Source: Alphaproteobacteria bacterium
GTDB taxonomy: Bacteria > Pseudomonadota > Alphaproteobacteria > Micropepsales > Micropepsaceae
NCBI GenBank assembly: GCA_947462105.1
Contig: CANHNJ010000001.1
Coordinates: 1 to 64,000, forward strand
Direction: 5' to 3'
DNA length: 64,000 bases
The first letter of the stretch is position 1; each line of letters opens with the position of its first letter. Position numbers and translations under genes: made by a program. The notes beneath the pieces are model-generated. The model was not told where the DNA came from and searched no databases. It worked only from the letters and a program-made list of their open reading frames with translations. This document shows positions 42,120 to 49,990 of the stretch, in pieces.

Positions 42120-43421
42120 ATGACAGTCCGCTCTGCCGCCGCCGCGCTCGTCTCACTCCTGCTGTCCGCTTCCGCCGTCCAGGCGCAGGACGTTCTGGAC
42201 GCGCTGGTTTCCGGCAAGCCCTATGCCGATCTGCGTCTGCGCTACGAAACCGTGACCGACAAGTCGCGCACGCTTTTGGGCGATGGCGCCGCCTTCCGTG
42301 GCCGCCTGGGCTATGACACGGCGCGCTGGCACGGGCTGGGACTGGGCGTCGCGTTCGATTTCCTCGTGCCTGTGGGCGCCCCCAACTACAACACCACCCG
42401 CAACGGCAAGACGCTCTATCCCCAGATCGCCGACACGCCGCTGGCGGCGCTCAAGCATCTCAACCTCAGCTACGTCTCCACCGAGCTGGGCACCACCGTC
42501 ATCGCCGGACGCCAGCGCCTGGCGCTGGGAGGCCAGCGTTTCCTCGCCAGTCCCGACTGGCGCATGCACGGCCAGAGCTTTGACGCGGTTCAGTTGGTCA
42601 ACACCTCTGTGCCGGGACTGACGCTGACCTATATCTGGATCGACCGCGTCAACCGCATCTATGCCGAGACCAGCCCCTTCGATCTCACCACGGCGGCAGC
42701 GGGCGCCAACCAGGCAAGCTATTTCAAGAGCAATAGCCATGTGCTGGGCGCCGCCTATACCGGCATCAAGGGCCTGCGGCTGGAAGCCTATACGCTGCTG
42801 CTGGATCTGATGCCGCCGGCCTTCGCGAAAACGGCAGCGCAGCGGAACGCGATGGCGCTTTACTCCACCGCCACCAACGGCGCGCGCGCCGAGTACACCA
42901 TGCCGCTGGACGAGGGGCTGAGTGCACGGCTGGTGGGCGATTATGCGCGCCAGAGTCCTTACGCCGCCAATCCACTTTCCTATGGGCTGGATTACTGGCT
43001 GGCCGAAGGCAGCGTCACCTGGGGCCGCCTTACCGGCGCTGTCGGCTATGAAGTGCTGGGTGGCAACGGCGTCATCGGCCTTTCCACACCCATTGGCTCG
43101 CTGCATATCACCAATGGCTGGGCCGATTTCTTCAGCACCACGCCGGTCAACGGCCTGACCGATTTTTCCTTCAGCGGCATCTATGCCTGGCCGGGCTTCC
43201 TCGGGCTGCGCAGCCTGACCACCACCATCGCCTATCACGACTTCGGGAGCGCGAAGCTGGATCTCGGCATCGGCACGGAGTGGAATGCCCAAGCCGAGTT
43301 CGTGCTGGATGCGAACTTCTCAATCCTTGCCAAATATGCCGACTATGCCGGTTCGGGCCTGACCGCTGGTGGCACGCCCGACAAGCGCATCTTCTGGCTG
43401 CAGACCGTCTTCCGTTATTGA
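42120..43421 (+). CDS. AlgE-like outer-membrane porin (alginate-export family)
   Basis: A 433-residue beta-barrel. The signal peptide ends at AVQAQD. The mature protein opens with the family landmark ADLRLRYETV, then GAAFRGRLGYDTARW, LNLSYVSTELGTTVIAGRQRL and many amphipathic strands with aromatic girdles, ending WLQTVFRY. Family members form channels for anionic sugars or other small solutes. No ribosome site precedes the ATG; instead TATGCG lies 12 bases upstream, as at moaA and moaB, suggesting a leaderless mRNA. Confidence 0.8.
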   Translation: MTVRSAAAALVSLLLSASAVQAQDVLDALVSGKPYADLRLRYETVTDKSRTLLGDGAAFRGRLGYDTARWHGLGLGVAFDFLVPVGAPNYNTTRNGKTLYPQIADTPLAALKHLNLSYVSTELGTTVIAGRQRLALGGQRFLASPDWRMHGQSFDAVQLVNTSVPGLTLTYIWIDRVNRIYAETSPFDLTTAAAGANQASYFKSNSHVLGAAYTGIKGLRLEAYTLLLDLMPPAFAKTAAQRNAMALYSTATNGARAEYTMPLDEGLSARLVGDYARQSPYAANPLSYGLDYWLAEGSVTWGRLTGAVGYEVLGGNGVIGLSTPIGSLHITNGWADFFSTTPVNGLTDFSFSGIYAWPGFLGLRSLTTTIAYHDFGSAKLDLGIGTEWNAQAEFVLDANFSILAKYADYAGSGLTAGGTPDKRIFWLQTVFRY

Positions 43422-43476
43422 GATCCCTGGGTTTTCGGGCCGGGTAGGGAGCCGAGCTTTTTCGGCTTGCGGGGCG

Positions 43477-43505
43477 CTACAAATGTAGTCAGGCTACAAA
43501 TGTAG
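43477..43505 (+). promoter_or_regulatory. Tandem BlaI/MecI-type operators
   Basis: CTACAAATGTAG occurs twice, at 43477-43488 and 43494-43505, 17 bases centre to centre. Each is a perfect palindrome of the TACAnnTGTA class bound by BlaI/MecI repressors. They end 10 bases before the blaI start, so binding would block transcription of the operon. Confidence 0.88.
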
Positions 43506-43515
43506 CGACCGGGAT

Positions 43516-43899
43516 ATGAGTCCGATGCTGAACCAGTTGGCACCGCGCGAGCGGCAGATTGTCGACATGCTCTATGCCCGCGGGGTGTCCACCGTGGGCG
43601 ACCTCTGCGAGGCGCTGCCGGTGGAGCTGTCGGCGTCGGCTGTGCGTGCCATGCTGGCGCGGCTGGAAGCCAAGGGGTTCGTCAGCCGCAATGCGTCCGA
43701 GCGCGGCTTTATCTATGCGCCGTCCGTTTCCGAGGACGCCGCGCGCAAATCGGCGCTCAGCCAGGTGGTTAGCACCTTCTTCAATGGCTCGCCGGCCAGC
43801 GCCGCCACGGCGCTGCTGGGCATGTCCACCAAGCTCAGCGAAAACGAGCTGGCCGATCTAGAACAACTGATCGCCAACGCCCGCAAGGAAAAGCGCTGA
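43516..43899 (+). CDS. BlaI/MecI/CopY-family repressor
   Basis: A 127-residue repressor. An N-terminal winged helix (LAPRERQIVDMLYARGVSTVG, SASAVRAMLARLEAKGFVSR) is followed by a dimerisation helix region (SALSQVVSTFFNGSPASAATALLG). It should bind the two adjacent TACA-TGTA palindromes and be inactivated by proteolysis from a BlaR1/M56 membrane protease. That partner would be the next gene, which is reduced to a fragment here. The ATG at 43516 was taken; ATG 43525 is an alternative. Confidence 0.9.
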   Translation: MSPMLNQLAPRERQIVDMLYARGVSTVGDLCEALPVELSASAVRAMLARLEAKGFVSRNASERGFIYAPSVSEDAARKSALSQVVSTFFNGSPASAATALLGMSTKLSENELADLEQLIANARKEKR

Positions 43900-44123
43900 T
43901 GATGTGGGATATCCTGCCCGACATGGTGTTGAAATCGGTGGTGACGCTGTGCGTGACGTTGACGCTGCTGCAGTTGCTCAAGTGCCGTTCCGCCGCGCAG
44001 CGCGCCTGGGTGGCGCATATCGGCATGGGTGCGACGCTGCTGTTGCGCGTCGGCGGTTCGATGACCGTGCGCGTGGTCAAGGATGGCCCCGCCCGCATGG
44101 TGGTGACTGGCCCCGAACGCTAG
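43899..44123 (+). pseudogene. Truncated M56/BlaR1-type sensor fragment
   Basis: The ATG overlaps the blaI stop (TGATG). The 74 codons encode one or two membrane segments (LPDMVLKSVVTLCVTLTLLQLL) and the SAAQRAWVAHIGM stretch typical of the N-terminus of M56-family proteases. They then switch directly to VGGSMTVRVVKDGPARMVV, which is the beginning of a GIN/DUF2807 domain, and end at a TAG. The HExxH protease domain is missing, so this cannot cleave BlaI. The downstream GIN-domain ORF continues in exactly the same frame after the TAG. An internal deletion plus a nonsense mutation is the simplest reading. Confidence 0.7.
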
Positions 44124-44594
44124 GTGCGGCGTGTCACGCTCGATCAGGGCCTTATCGGCATGGAAAATAGTGGCTGGCTGGACAATTTTGACAGCAAGGA
44201 TGTCGAGATCATCGTCAGTGGCGTTGCGCTGGAAGATGTCACGGTCAGCGGCAGTGGCCAGCTTCTGCTCGGCACTGTGCGGCAGCCGGAACTGACGGTG
44301 AATGTCAGCGGCAGCGGTGGCGTGCGGGCGGAAGGCCGGGTGGAGCGGCTAGACGCACATGTCTCCGGTTCCGGCGGCGCGCGGCTTTCGGGCCTGGCAG
44401 CAGGGCTGGGCCGTATCACGGTATCGGGCAGCGGCAATGTCGTGATCACGGCCCTGGACGATGCGCGGGTGCGCGTTTCGGGCTCTGGTCATGTCAGCAT
44501 CAGCGACAGGCCGCGCGCGTTTTCCCATGCCGTATCGGGGTCCGGCCGGATCGAGGCGGGCGACAGTTCCTACACGCGGCGGGATAGAGACTGA
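44124..44594 (+). CDS. GIN-domain (DUF2807) protein, 5' end interrupted
   Basis: Up to 156 residues following the TAG at 44121-44123 in the same frame. Repeated beta-helix turns rich in VSGSG (DVTVSGSGQLLLG, TVNVSGSGGVRAEG, AHVSGSGGARLSG, ITVSGSGNVVI, VRVSGSGHVSI) are typical of DUF2807 putative adhesin-like domains. GTG 44124 or ATG 44160 could restart translation, but neither has a convincing ribosome site and no signal peptide remains. If not read through, the product would be cytoplasmic and probably non-functional. Confidence 0.7.
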   Translation: MRRVTLDQGLIGMENSGWLDNFDSKDVEIIVSGVALEDVTVSGSGQLLLGTVRQPELTVNVSGSGGVRAEGRVERLDAHVSGSGGARLSGLAAGLGRITVSGSGNVVITALDDARVRVSGSGHVSISDRPRAFSHAVSGSGRIEAGDSSYTRRDRD

Positions 44595-44680
44595 CGCGCG
44601 GCGTTTCCAGCAAACATCCCAAGGAGCGGTTTCCCCGAGGAACCGGTTCTCAACTGGGCCGCATCCGCAAAGCTGTGGCC

Positions 44681-46024
44681 TTATTTTTGACGATCCCAGC
44701 TCGTGTTGACGGTGAAGCGGCCGGTGGTGCGCAACTGCTCCAGCACATCGCGCGAGCGAACCAGCCAGCCCTCCTGCTTTTGCGGCGTGATGTGGTTGTG
44801 GTCGGATTCCACCATCGGCACCATTTCCTTCGGGCCCGCGATGGCGTTGAAGGCTGCAATTACGCCATAGGGCGGCGAGGTGACATCGAGCAACCCGAAC
44901 GCCACCACGCTGGCCGCTGTCACCTCGGGCGCAAAACTCATGGAATCGAAATAGGGCCCGGTGGCGGCGATGGCGGCTTCGCTGGTGGTCCAGTTGGGAT
45001 AACCGGCGCGCTGGCCGAAACGGTCGCCCACGATGTTGGCGCCCGCCGGCACATTGACCAGCATGGCGGTGATGCCGGGTACAAGCCCCGCCACGGCATA
45101 GCTTTGCTGCCCGCCCATGCTGGTGCCCATGATGACGATGGTCTTGCCGTCCCAGTGGGGGTTGCTGCGGATAAAATCGATGGCGCGGACATCGCGCAGA
45201 TACATGTTGAGGAAATAGCTGCTGTCGCGGTCATTGTTGCCCAGCGATGCATAGTTGCGCGGCGCGGTCGCTTCGGTGGGCGGCATGTCGTGGGAATCGA
45301 CATTGAAGGCCAGCCAGCCTTCGGCGGCGCGGTTGACCGCGGTTTCCTTCTCCAGCGCATAGACCCCGGCATACTGGTAGATCACCAGCGCCGGATACTT
45401 GCCGTCGCGATCCGGCCGGGCGAGATAGCCCTGGACCTTGGAACCCACACTGTCGATCACGATGGTGCTGAGGGTCACGCCCGCGCGGCCGCTTTCCACC
45501 GGCGTCAGATCGGCGCGCAGGGGAATGGCGCGCAACGCCGCCAGCTTGCCGTCCCAGAACGCCTTGAAGTCGGCGGGGCGCGGGCTTGCGGGGCGGATAT
45601 CCCGAATGCCGATAGCGGCAGCGGCACTGATCGCCGCCTGAACCGGGCCGGTGACATTGGGCGCGGGGGCGTTGGCGGCCTGCACCGGCTTCAGCACCAG
45701 CGTGATCATGCCGGGGCGCGGCAGCGCGCCGCTCACCACCGCCATGCCGGATGACAGGTCGAGCGCCCCCGACGACAGCACCGCCAGGTTGTTCTCGCGT
45801 ACTTCATAGGTGTAGCGCGCAGCGGGCATGCCCAGCGGCTGGCGCACCGTCCATGACACGTTCTCGCCCACGGCATAGAGGCCGCTGGCCCGCGCCCCGG
45901 TGATGGTGATGTTGGGGCTGAAAGGCGGGGCTGGGGTGACGGCGACTGGCGGCGCGGCCACCTGTGCCTGTGCAGAGGTGATCGCGAAGGCCGCAGCGAG
46001 CAGGAATGCGGAAATCTGGCGCAT
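44681..46024 (-). CDS. Secreted acetyl-xylan-esterase-like alpha/beta hydrolase (CE7 type)
   Basis: A 447-residue exported hydrolase. The signal peptide ends at SAQAQ, an N-terminal beta-rich domain runs to about residue 150, and then an alpha/beta-hydrolase domain of the acetyl xylan esterase/cephalosporin-C deacetylase type follows: nucleophile in GTSMGGQQS, acid in FGLLDVTSPP, His in ESDHNHITPQ, and oxyanion segment QYAGVYALE. It would remove acetyl groups from sugars. It lies 8 bases downstream of the sialate O-acetylesterase gene, giving a two-gene deacetylation operon. Confidence 0.82.
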   Translation of the reverse strand: MRQISAFLLAAAFAITSAQAQVAAPPVAVTPAPPFSPNITITGARASGLYAVGENVSWTVRQPLGMPAARYTYEVRENNLAVLSSGALDLSSGMAVVSGALPRPGMITLVLKPVQAANAPAPNVTGPVQAAISAAAAIGIRDIRPASPRPADFKAFWDGKLAALRAIPLRADLTPVESGRAGVTLSTIVIDSVGSKVQGYLARPDRDGKYPALVIYQYAGVYALEKETAVNRAAEGWLAFNVDSHDMPPTEATAPRNYASLGNNDRDSSYFLNMYLRDVRAIDFIRSNPHWDGKTIVIMGTSMGGQQSYAVAGLVPGITAMLVNVPAGANIVGDRFGQRAGYPNWTTSEAAIAATGPYFDSMSFAPEVTAASVVAFGLLDVTSPPYGVIAAFNAIAGPKEMVPMVESDHNHITPQKQEGWLVRSRDVLEQLRTTGRFTVNTSWDRQK

Positions 46025-46032
46025 GACGGCTC

Positions 46033-48009
46033 CTAGCGAATGGGGGCTTCGAACGGCCCGGCGGGCAGGCCAGACGCATCATATAAAGTGCAGACCGGGC
46101 TTTCCCCCCAGCAATAGCGCACCCGCGTAGCGGCTCCTGCATTGGGCAAGACGATGCTGGCGCCATCGATACGGCTGTCGGCCCAGCGGCAGCTCGCTTG
46201 CGCCGCGCCGCACAGCTCGAAGCCCAGCGGATTGCCGCTGCGGCCTGACAGCACGCCCGTGACATCGCGGAACGCCACCACCGCGTCATTGCCGCGCCGT
46301 GTCACCGCGCCCACTACCGGACCGGACGGTGGAATTTTCTCGCCATAGACCACATTGCGCGCCGCGATGGCGAGGCGGCGGCCCACATCCAGCTTGTTGC
46401 CGGGATGCAGGTTGGTGGCGTCGCCGATATCGATGTTCACGGTCAGGGCGGCGTGGCTGTCTTCCAGCACCGCCAGCCGCTGCGCCTCGCGCACATCGGC
46501 CCATCCTGACGCTGTGGGCTGCGCCGGAATGATGCCGTAATTGGGCACCTGCACGATCAGGAAGGGCATGTCCGGGTTCTCGAACTGCCGCCGCCAGTCC
46601 TGCATCATCGCCTTCAGCGTGGTGCGGTAATTGCTGGCGAAGAAGATGTTGGATTCGCCCTGGTACCAGAGCGCGGCCCTGAAACCGAACGCGCCCAGCG
46701 GTGCGACCATGCCGTTATAATCCATCGTCAGGCCATGCGTGACGCCCCAGGGCATCTGCGGCGCGATCACGCCATCGGGGAGCTGGTTGTATTTCCAGCT
46801 TTTTGACAGCGGCACGCTGGTGCCATCCGCAAAGCGGATGGCGCGTTGCTCGGCCGGGCCACGGATGCCGCAGTTGCGCCAGCTACAGAAGATGTTGGTG
46901 GCGATGACGTTGACGCCTTCCTTCAGCACGCCTGCGCGCAACGCATATTGCGTGCGGTTGGCGAAGGAGGATGAGCCGACATCCATCCCGTTGATCCAGG
47001 TTTCGTCCTCTTCGTTGACGGACGACAGATCGAGCACCGCGCCCGCCTTCTTCGCCTGCTCGGCGGTCAGCGTCACTTCGGTGCGGTACCACATCTGGCC
47101 GATGAAGCCGTCAGGGTTGCTGCCGTTCCACAGCGCCCAGGCGCCCAGCGCTTCGGGCGCGGTGGGCCACTTACTGTCATCGAAATTCACGGTCCAGGGT
47201 TCGCCGCCATTGGGCATCGCCTGTTTGAACCAGGCCTGCCATGTCGTGGCCCAGCGCCGCTGCGCCGCTGCCGGGTCTTTGCGGTAAAGCTGCAGCATCT
47301 CCAGGTCGTCCTGGAAAGTGCCCAGCTTCGCCAGTGCGGCTTCGCTCACCCAGTTGCGCACCCGCGCGCCGCCCCAGGCGGCTACCACCATGCCCATCGG
47401 CACGTTGACGGTCTTTTTCAATTCGCTGACGAAATAATAGCAACTGCCGGAAAAGCCGCCGACGGTCTCCCGGCTGCCCACCACCCAGCGCACGACATGG
47501 GCGGGGCGCGAAATCGGCGTGATGCTGCCATTGTTGGCAATGGTGATCTGGCGGATGGTGCCATCGGTGGCGCTCTGGGCGTCCTGTGCCGCGCCATTGG
47601 CGGCGCGCTGCGCCAGCGCCATGTTGGACTGGCCGGTGCAGAAGAAGACATCGCCGACCAGCACATCGCTGGCCGTGGCGGTGCGCTCGCCTGCTGTGGC
47701 ACTCAGGGTATAGGGCCCGCCGGCGGCCATCGCGGGCAGGGTGGCGCTCCAGCGTCCATCATTGCCGGCGCGAACTTGCGCGCTGTTCGCGCCCAGCGAG
47801 ACGCGCACCGCAGTGCCTGCCGCAGCTTCGCCATAGACCTTGATGGGACGGTCACGTTGCAGCACCGCATGGTCCGCGAACAGCGGGTGCAGCAGTTGCG
47901 GCTCGGTGGGCGCAACCTGCGGCGGCTGGAAAGCGGGCGGCGGGGCGGGCTGTGCCAGGGCGCCCAACGCCGTGCTGCATAGCAGCAAAACGCCTGCGAA
48001 TTTTTTCAT
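46033..48009 (-). CDS. Secreted sialate O-acetylesterase family protein
   Basis: A 658-residue exported esterase. After the signal peptide (ending LGALAQ) an Ig-like segment leads to the SASA domain with the catalytic Ser in FFCTGQSNMAL, a family ALWYQGESN block, and a late acidic/His-containing block near IGDATNLHPGNKLDVG. In non-pathogens these enzymes remove acetyl groups from plant xyloglucan or xylan side chains. A middle jelly-roll insert (SSVNEEDETWINGMDVGS) is typical. GGGGAG precedes the ATG. It is the first gene of the operon with the CE7-like esterase. Confidence 0.9.
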   Translation of the reverse strand: MKKFAGVLLLCSTALGALAQPAPPPAFQPPQVAPTEPQLLHPLFADHAVLQRDRPIKVYGEAAAGTAVRVSLGANSAQVRAGNDGRWSATLPAMAAGGPYTLSATAGERTATASDVLVGDVFFCTGQSNMALAQRAANGAAQDAQSATDGTIRQITIANNGSITPISRPAHVVRWVVGSRETVGGFSGSCYYFVSELKKTVNVPMGMVVAAWGGARVRNWVSEAALAKLGTFQDDLEMLQLYRKDPAAAQRRWATTWQAWFKQAMPNGGEPWTVNFDDSKWPTAPEALGAWALWNGSNPDGFIGQMWYRTEVTLTAEQAKKAGAVLDLSSVNEEDETWINGMDVGSSSFANRTQYALRAGVLKEGVNVIATNIFCSWRNCGIRGPAEQRAIRFADGTSVPLSKSWKYNQLPDGVIAPQMPWGVTHGLTMDYNGMVAPLGAFGFRAALWYQGESNIFFASNYRTTLKAMMQDWRRQFENPDMPFLIVQVPNYGIIPAQPTASGWADVREAQRLAVLEDSHAALTVNIDIGDATNLHPGNKLDVGRRLAIAARNVVYGEKIPPSGPVVGAVTRRGNDAVVAFRDVTGVLSGRSGNPLGFELCGAAQASCRWADSRIDGASIVLPNAGAATRVRYCWGESPVCTLYDASGLPAGPFEAPIR

Positions 48010-48027
48010 CGAAATCTCCCCAATGGC

Positions 48028-48039
48028 GAAAACGGTTTC
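48028..48039. promoter_or_regulatory. Candidate LacI-type operator
   Basis: GAAAACGGTTTC is a near-palindrome with the central CG typical of LacI-family sites, placed 19 bases before the sialate esterase start in the divergent region shared with the Nif3 operon. A wider AAAACGG/CCGTTTT hairpin covers it. No LacI-type gene is in the window, so this is tentative. Confidence 0.35.
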
Positions 48040-48157
48040 ATCCGTTTTTCTTGGCGCATACAGGCTTTCAAGCCTTCGGCCGATGGCGAGAGCTTGGCAT
48101 ATATCCTATGGTCCTCCCAATAATAAAAGTGCTTCGAACAGTTCTTGGGGAGGCTTC

Positions 48158-49069
48158 ATGACAATCAAGACGGCGCTGTCGCGCCGCCGGTTCATGGCGG
48201 CAGGCGTGGGCAGCGCAAGCCTTGCTGCGACGGGCGCGCAGGCACAGGCGACGCTGACGGCGGGCGCGATCCTGGAACGCATGAAGACCGAGATCGGCGG
48301 CCCCTGGCGCGACGGTGGCGTCGATCACTTGACGGCGGGCGGGCCCGACACGGTGGTGCGCGGCATTTCCACCGTGATGATGTGCAGCCTCGATGCGCTG
48401 AAGGATTCGCTCAAGGCCGGCTGCAACATGGTCATCACCCATGAGCCGACCTACTGGTCGCACCAGGACCGGCTGGACGAACTGCAGGACGACCCGCTCT
48501 ACAAGGTCAAGCTGGATTACGTCACCCGCAACAACATGGCCGTCTATCACATGCATGATCACTGGCACGCGCTGCGCCCGGTGGACGGCATCCATGTCGG
48601 CACCGCCAATGTGCTGGGCTGGACGCAATACATGCACAAGGACAATCCGCGCTATTACACCGTGCCGTCGATGACGCTGCTGGAGATGGCCCGGCACATC
48701 CAGTCCCGGATGAAGGCGCGCACCATGCGCGTCATCGGCGATCCCACCATGCCGGTGCGCGAACTTTATGCGTCTTACGGCAATTTCGGCGGCTTGGGCG
48801 GGGCGCAGATCCTGGACAATGTCGATGTCATGGTGATCGGCGAGGCGCAGGACTGGGACCTGCCCATGTTCGTGCAGGACAGCGTCGCGGCGGGCCGGAA
48901 AAAGGCCTTCATCGTCATCGGCCATGTCCTGTCCGAACAATGGGGCATGGAATATGCGGCGCAGTGGCTGCGCGGCTTCATCCGGGAAATTCCCTGCAAA
49001 TATGTTCCCATCATCGAGCCCTACTGGAATCCCAGCCGGCCGGTGATGGAAATCAACCCGAAGATCTGA
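48158..49069 (+). CDS. Tat-exported Nif3-family protein
   Basis: A 303-residue Nif3-like (dinuclear metal centre) protein. Metal-site segments are VITHEPTYWSH (H95, E96), YHMHDHWH (D134 region) and IGHVLSEQWGMEY (H256, E260). Nif3 proteins are usually cytoplasmic hexamers of uncertain hydrolase function, yet this one has a clear Tat signal (LSRRRFMAAGVG, ending TGAQAQ). GGGGAGG lies just before the ATG. The next gene, a second Nif3 homologue, is in the same frame, separated only by TGA and one codon. Confidence 0.8.
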   Translation: MTIKTALSRRRFMAAGVGSASLAATGAQAQATLTAGAILERMKTEIGGPWRDGGVDHLTAGGPDTVVRGISTVMMCSLDALKDSLKAGCNMVITHEPTYWSHQDRLDELQDDPLYKVKLDYVTRNNMAVYHMHDHWHALRPVDGIHVGTANVLGWTQYMHKDNPRYYTVPSMTLLEMARHIQSRMKARTMRVIGDPTMPVRELYASYGNFGGLGGAQILDNVDVMVIGEAQDWDLPMFVQDSVAAGRKKAFIVIGHVLSEQWGMEYAAQWLRGFIREIPCKYVPIIEPYWNPSRPVMEINPKI

Positions 49070-49072
49070 ACC

Positions 49073-49975
49073 ATGGCCGAGATAAGTCTTGCACAGGCAA
49101 CGCCGCCCGCACCGCCGCCGCCCGCTGGCCCCGGTCGCGGCCCGCAACGCACCGGCCCCGTCATGGCGGGGCAGTTGATCGACCTGATCCTGACGCGGTT
49201 GGGCACGCCGGGCCGTCCGCGCAGCAATGATCGCTTCATCGCGGGCGATCCGCTGACACCGGTCACCGGCATCGCCACCGTAGCGATGGCGACCTTCGAC
49301 GCGCTGAAGGCCGCCGCCGCCGCGAAAGCCAACCTGATCTTGACGGCAGACGCCACCTTCTGGGGTGACAATGACGCGGTCACCGGCCTGGAAGGCAACG
49401 AAACCTTCAAGGCCAAGCGCGACTTCATCCGCGCCAACAATCTGGTGATCTACCGCATCGCCGATCACCTGGCCGACAGTGCGCCCAATCCCATCCGCGC
49501 GGGCATGGCGCGTGAACTGGGCTGGCAAGAGACGGCGCAGGGCGGCGAAGCGGCGCGCTTCCGCCTGCCCCCCACCAACCTGTTGCAGCTTTCGCAACTC
49601 CTGCAGACCCGGCTTGGTGCGCGTACCCTGCGCGTGATCGGTGATCCCACGCTGCCGGTGAGCAATGTCGCCGCCATCTGGGGCCGCGCGGCGCAGATGC
49701 CCGCCATCCGCACCCTGCGCAGCGACATCGATGTGCTGCTGGTGGGCTACACGTTCGAATGGGAAGCGGTGCTCTATGCCCAGGACCAGATCGCCATCGG
49801 CATGAAAAAGGGCCTGATCCTGCTGGGGCAGGTGCCGTCGCTGCAGGGCGGGATGAAATACTTTTCCGAATGGCTGGCGGGGCAGGTGACCGAAGTGCCG
49901 GTGCGCCACATCCCGCTGGTGGAAACCTGGTGGAACCTCGATCGCCCGGTCAACGAGATCAAGACAACCATATAA
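49073..49975 (+). CDS. Degenerate Nif3-family paralogue
   Basis: A 300-residue protein aligning end to end with the preceding gene (shared TMRVIGDPT-like/TLRVIGDPT and GGMKYFSEW/WGMEYAAQW landmarks). Its metal-site residues have changed: THEPTYW becomes TADATFW, HMHDH becomes RIADH, and GHVLSEQ becomes GQVPSLQ. It should not form the normal dinuclear centre. It has no signal peptide but starts like a mature exported protein (AQATPPAPPPPAGPGRG). The ribosome site is weak. It may pair with the upstream protein and be co-exported, or be made by read-through of the TGA; both are inference. Confidence 0.75.
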   Translation: MAEISLAQATPPAPPPPAGPGRGPQRTGPVMAGQLIDLILTRLGTPGRPRSNDRFIAGDPLTPVTGIATVAMATFDALKAAAAAKANLILTADATFWGDNDAVTGLEGNETFKAKRDFIRANNLVIYRIADHLADSAPNPIRAGMARELGWQETAQGGEAARFRLPPTNLLQLSQLLQTRLGARTLRVIGDPTLPVSNVAAIWGRAAQMPAIRTLRSDIDVLLVGYTFEWEAVLYAQDQIAIGMKKGLILLGQVPSLQGGMKYFSEWLAGQVTEVPVRHIPLVETWWNLDRPVNEIKTTI

Positions 49976-49990
49976 GAAGAGGGAAAAGAC

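Noticed and set aside
43449-43468. AGCCGA/TCGGCT hairpin as the porin terminator
   Set aside because: The stem is only 6 bp and the Ts are in the loop rather than after the stem.
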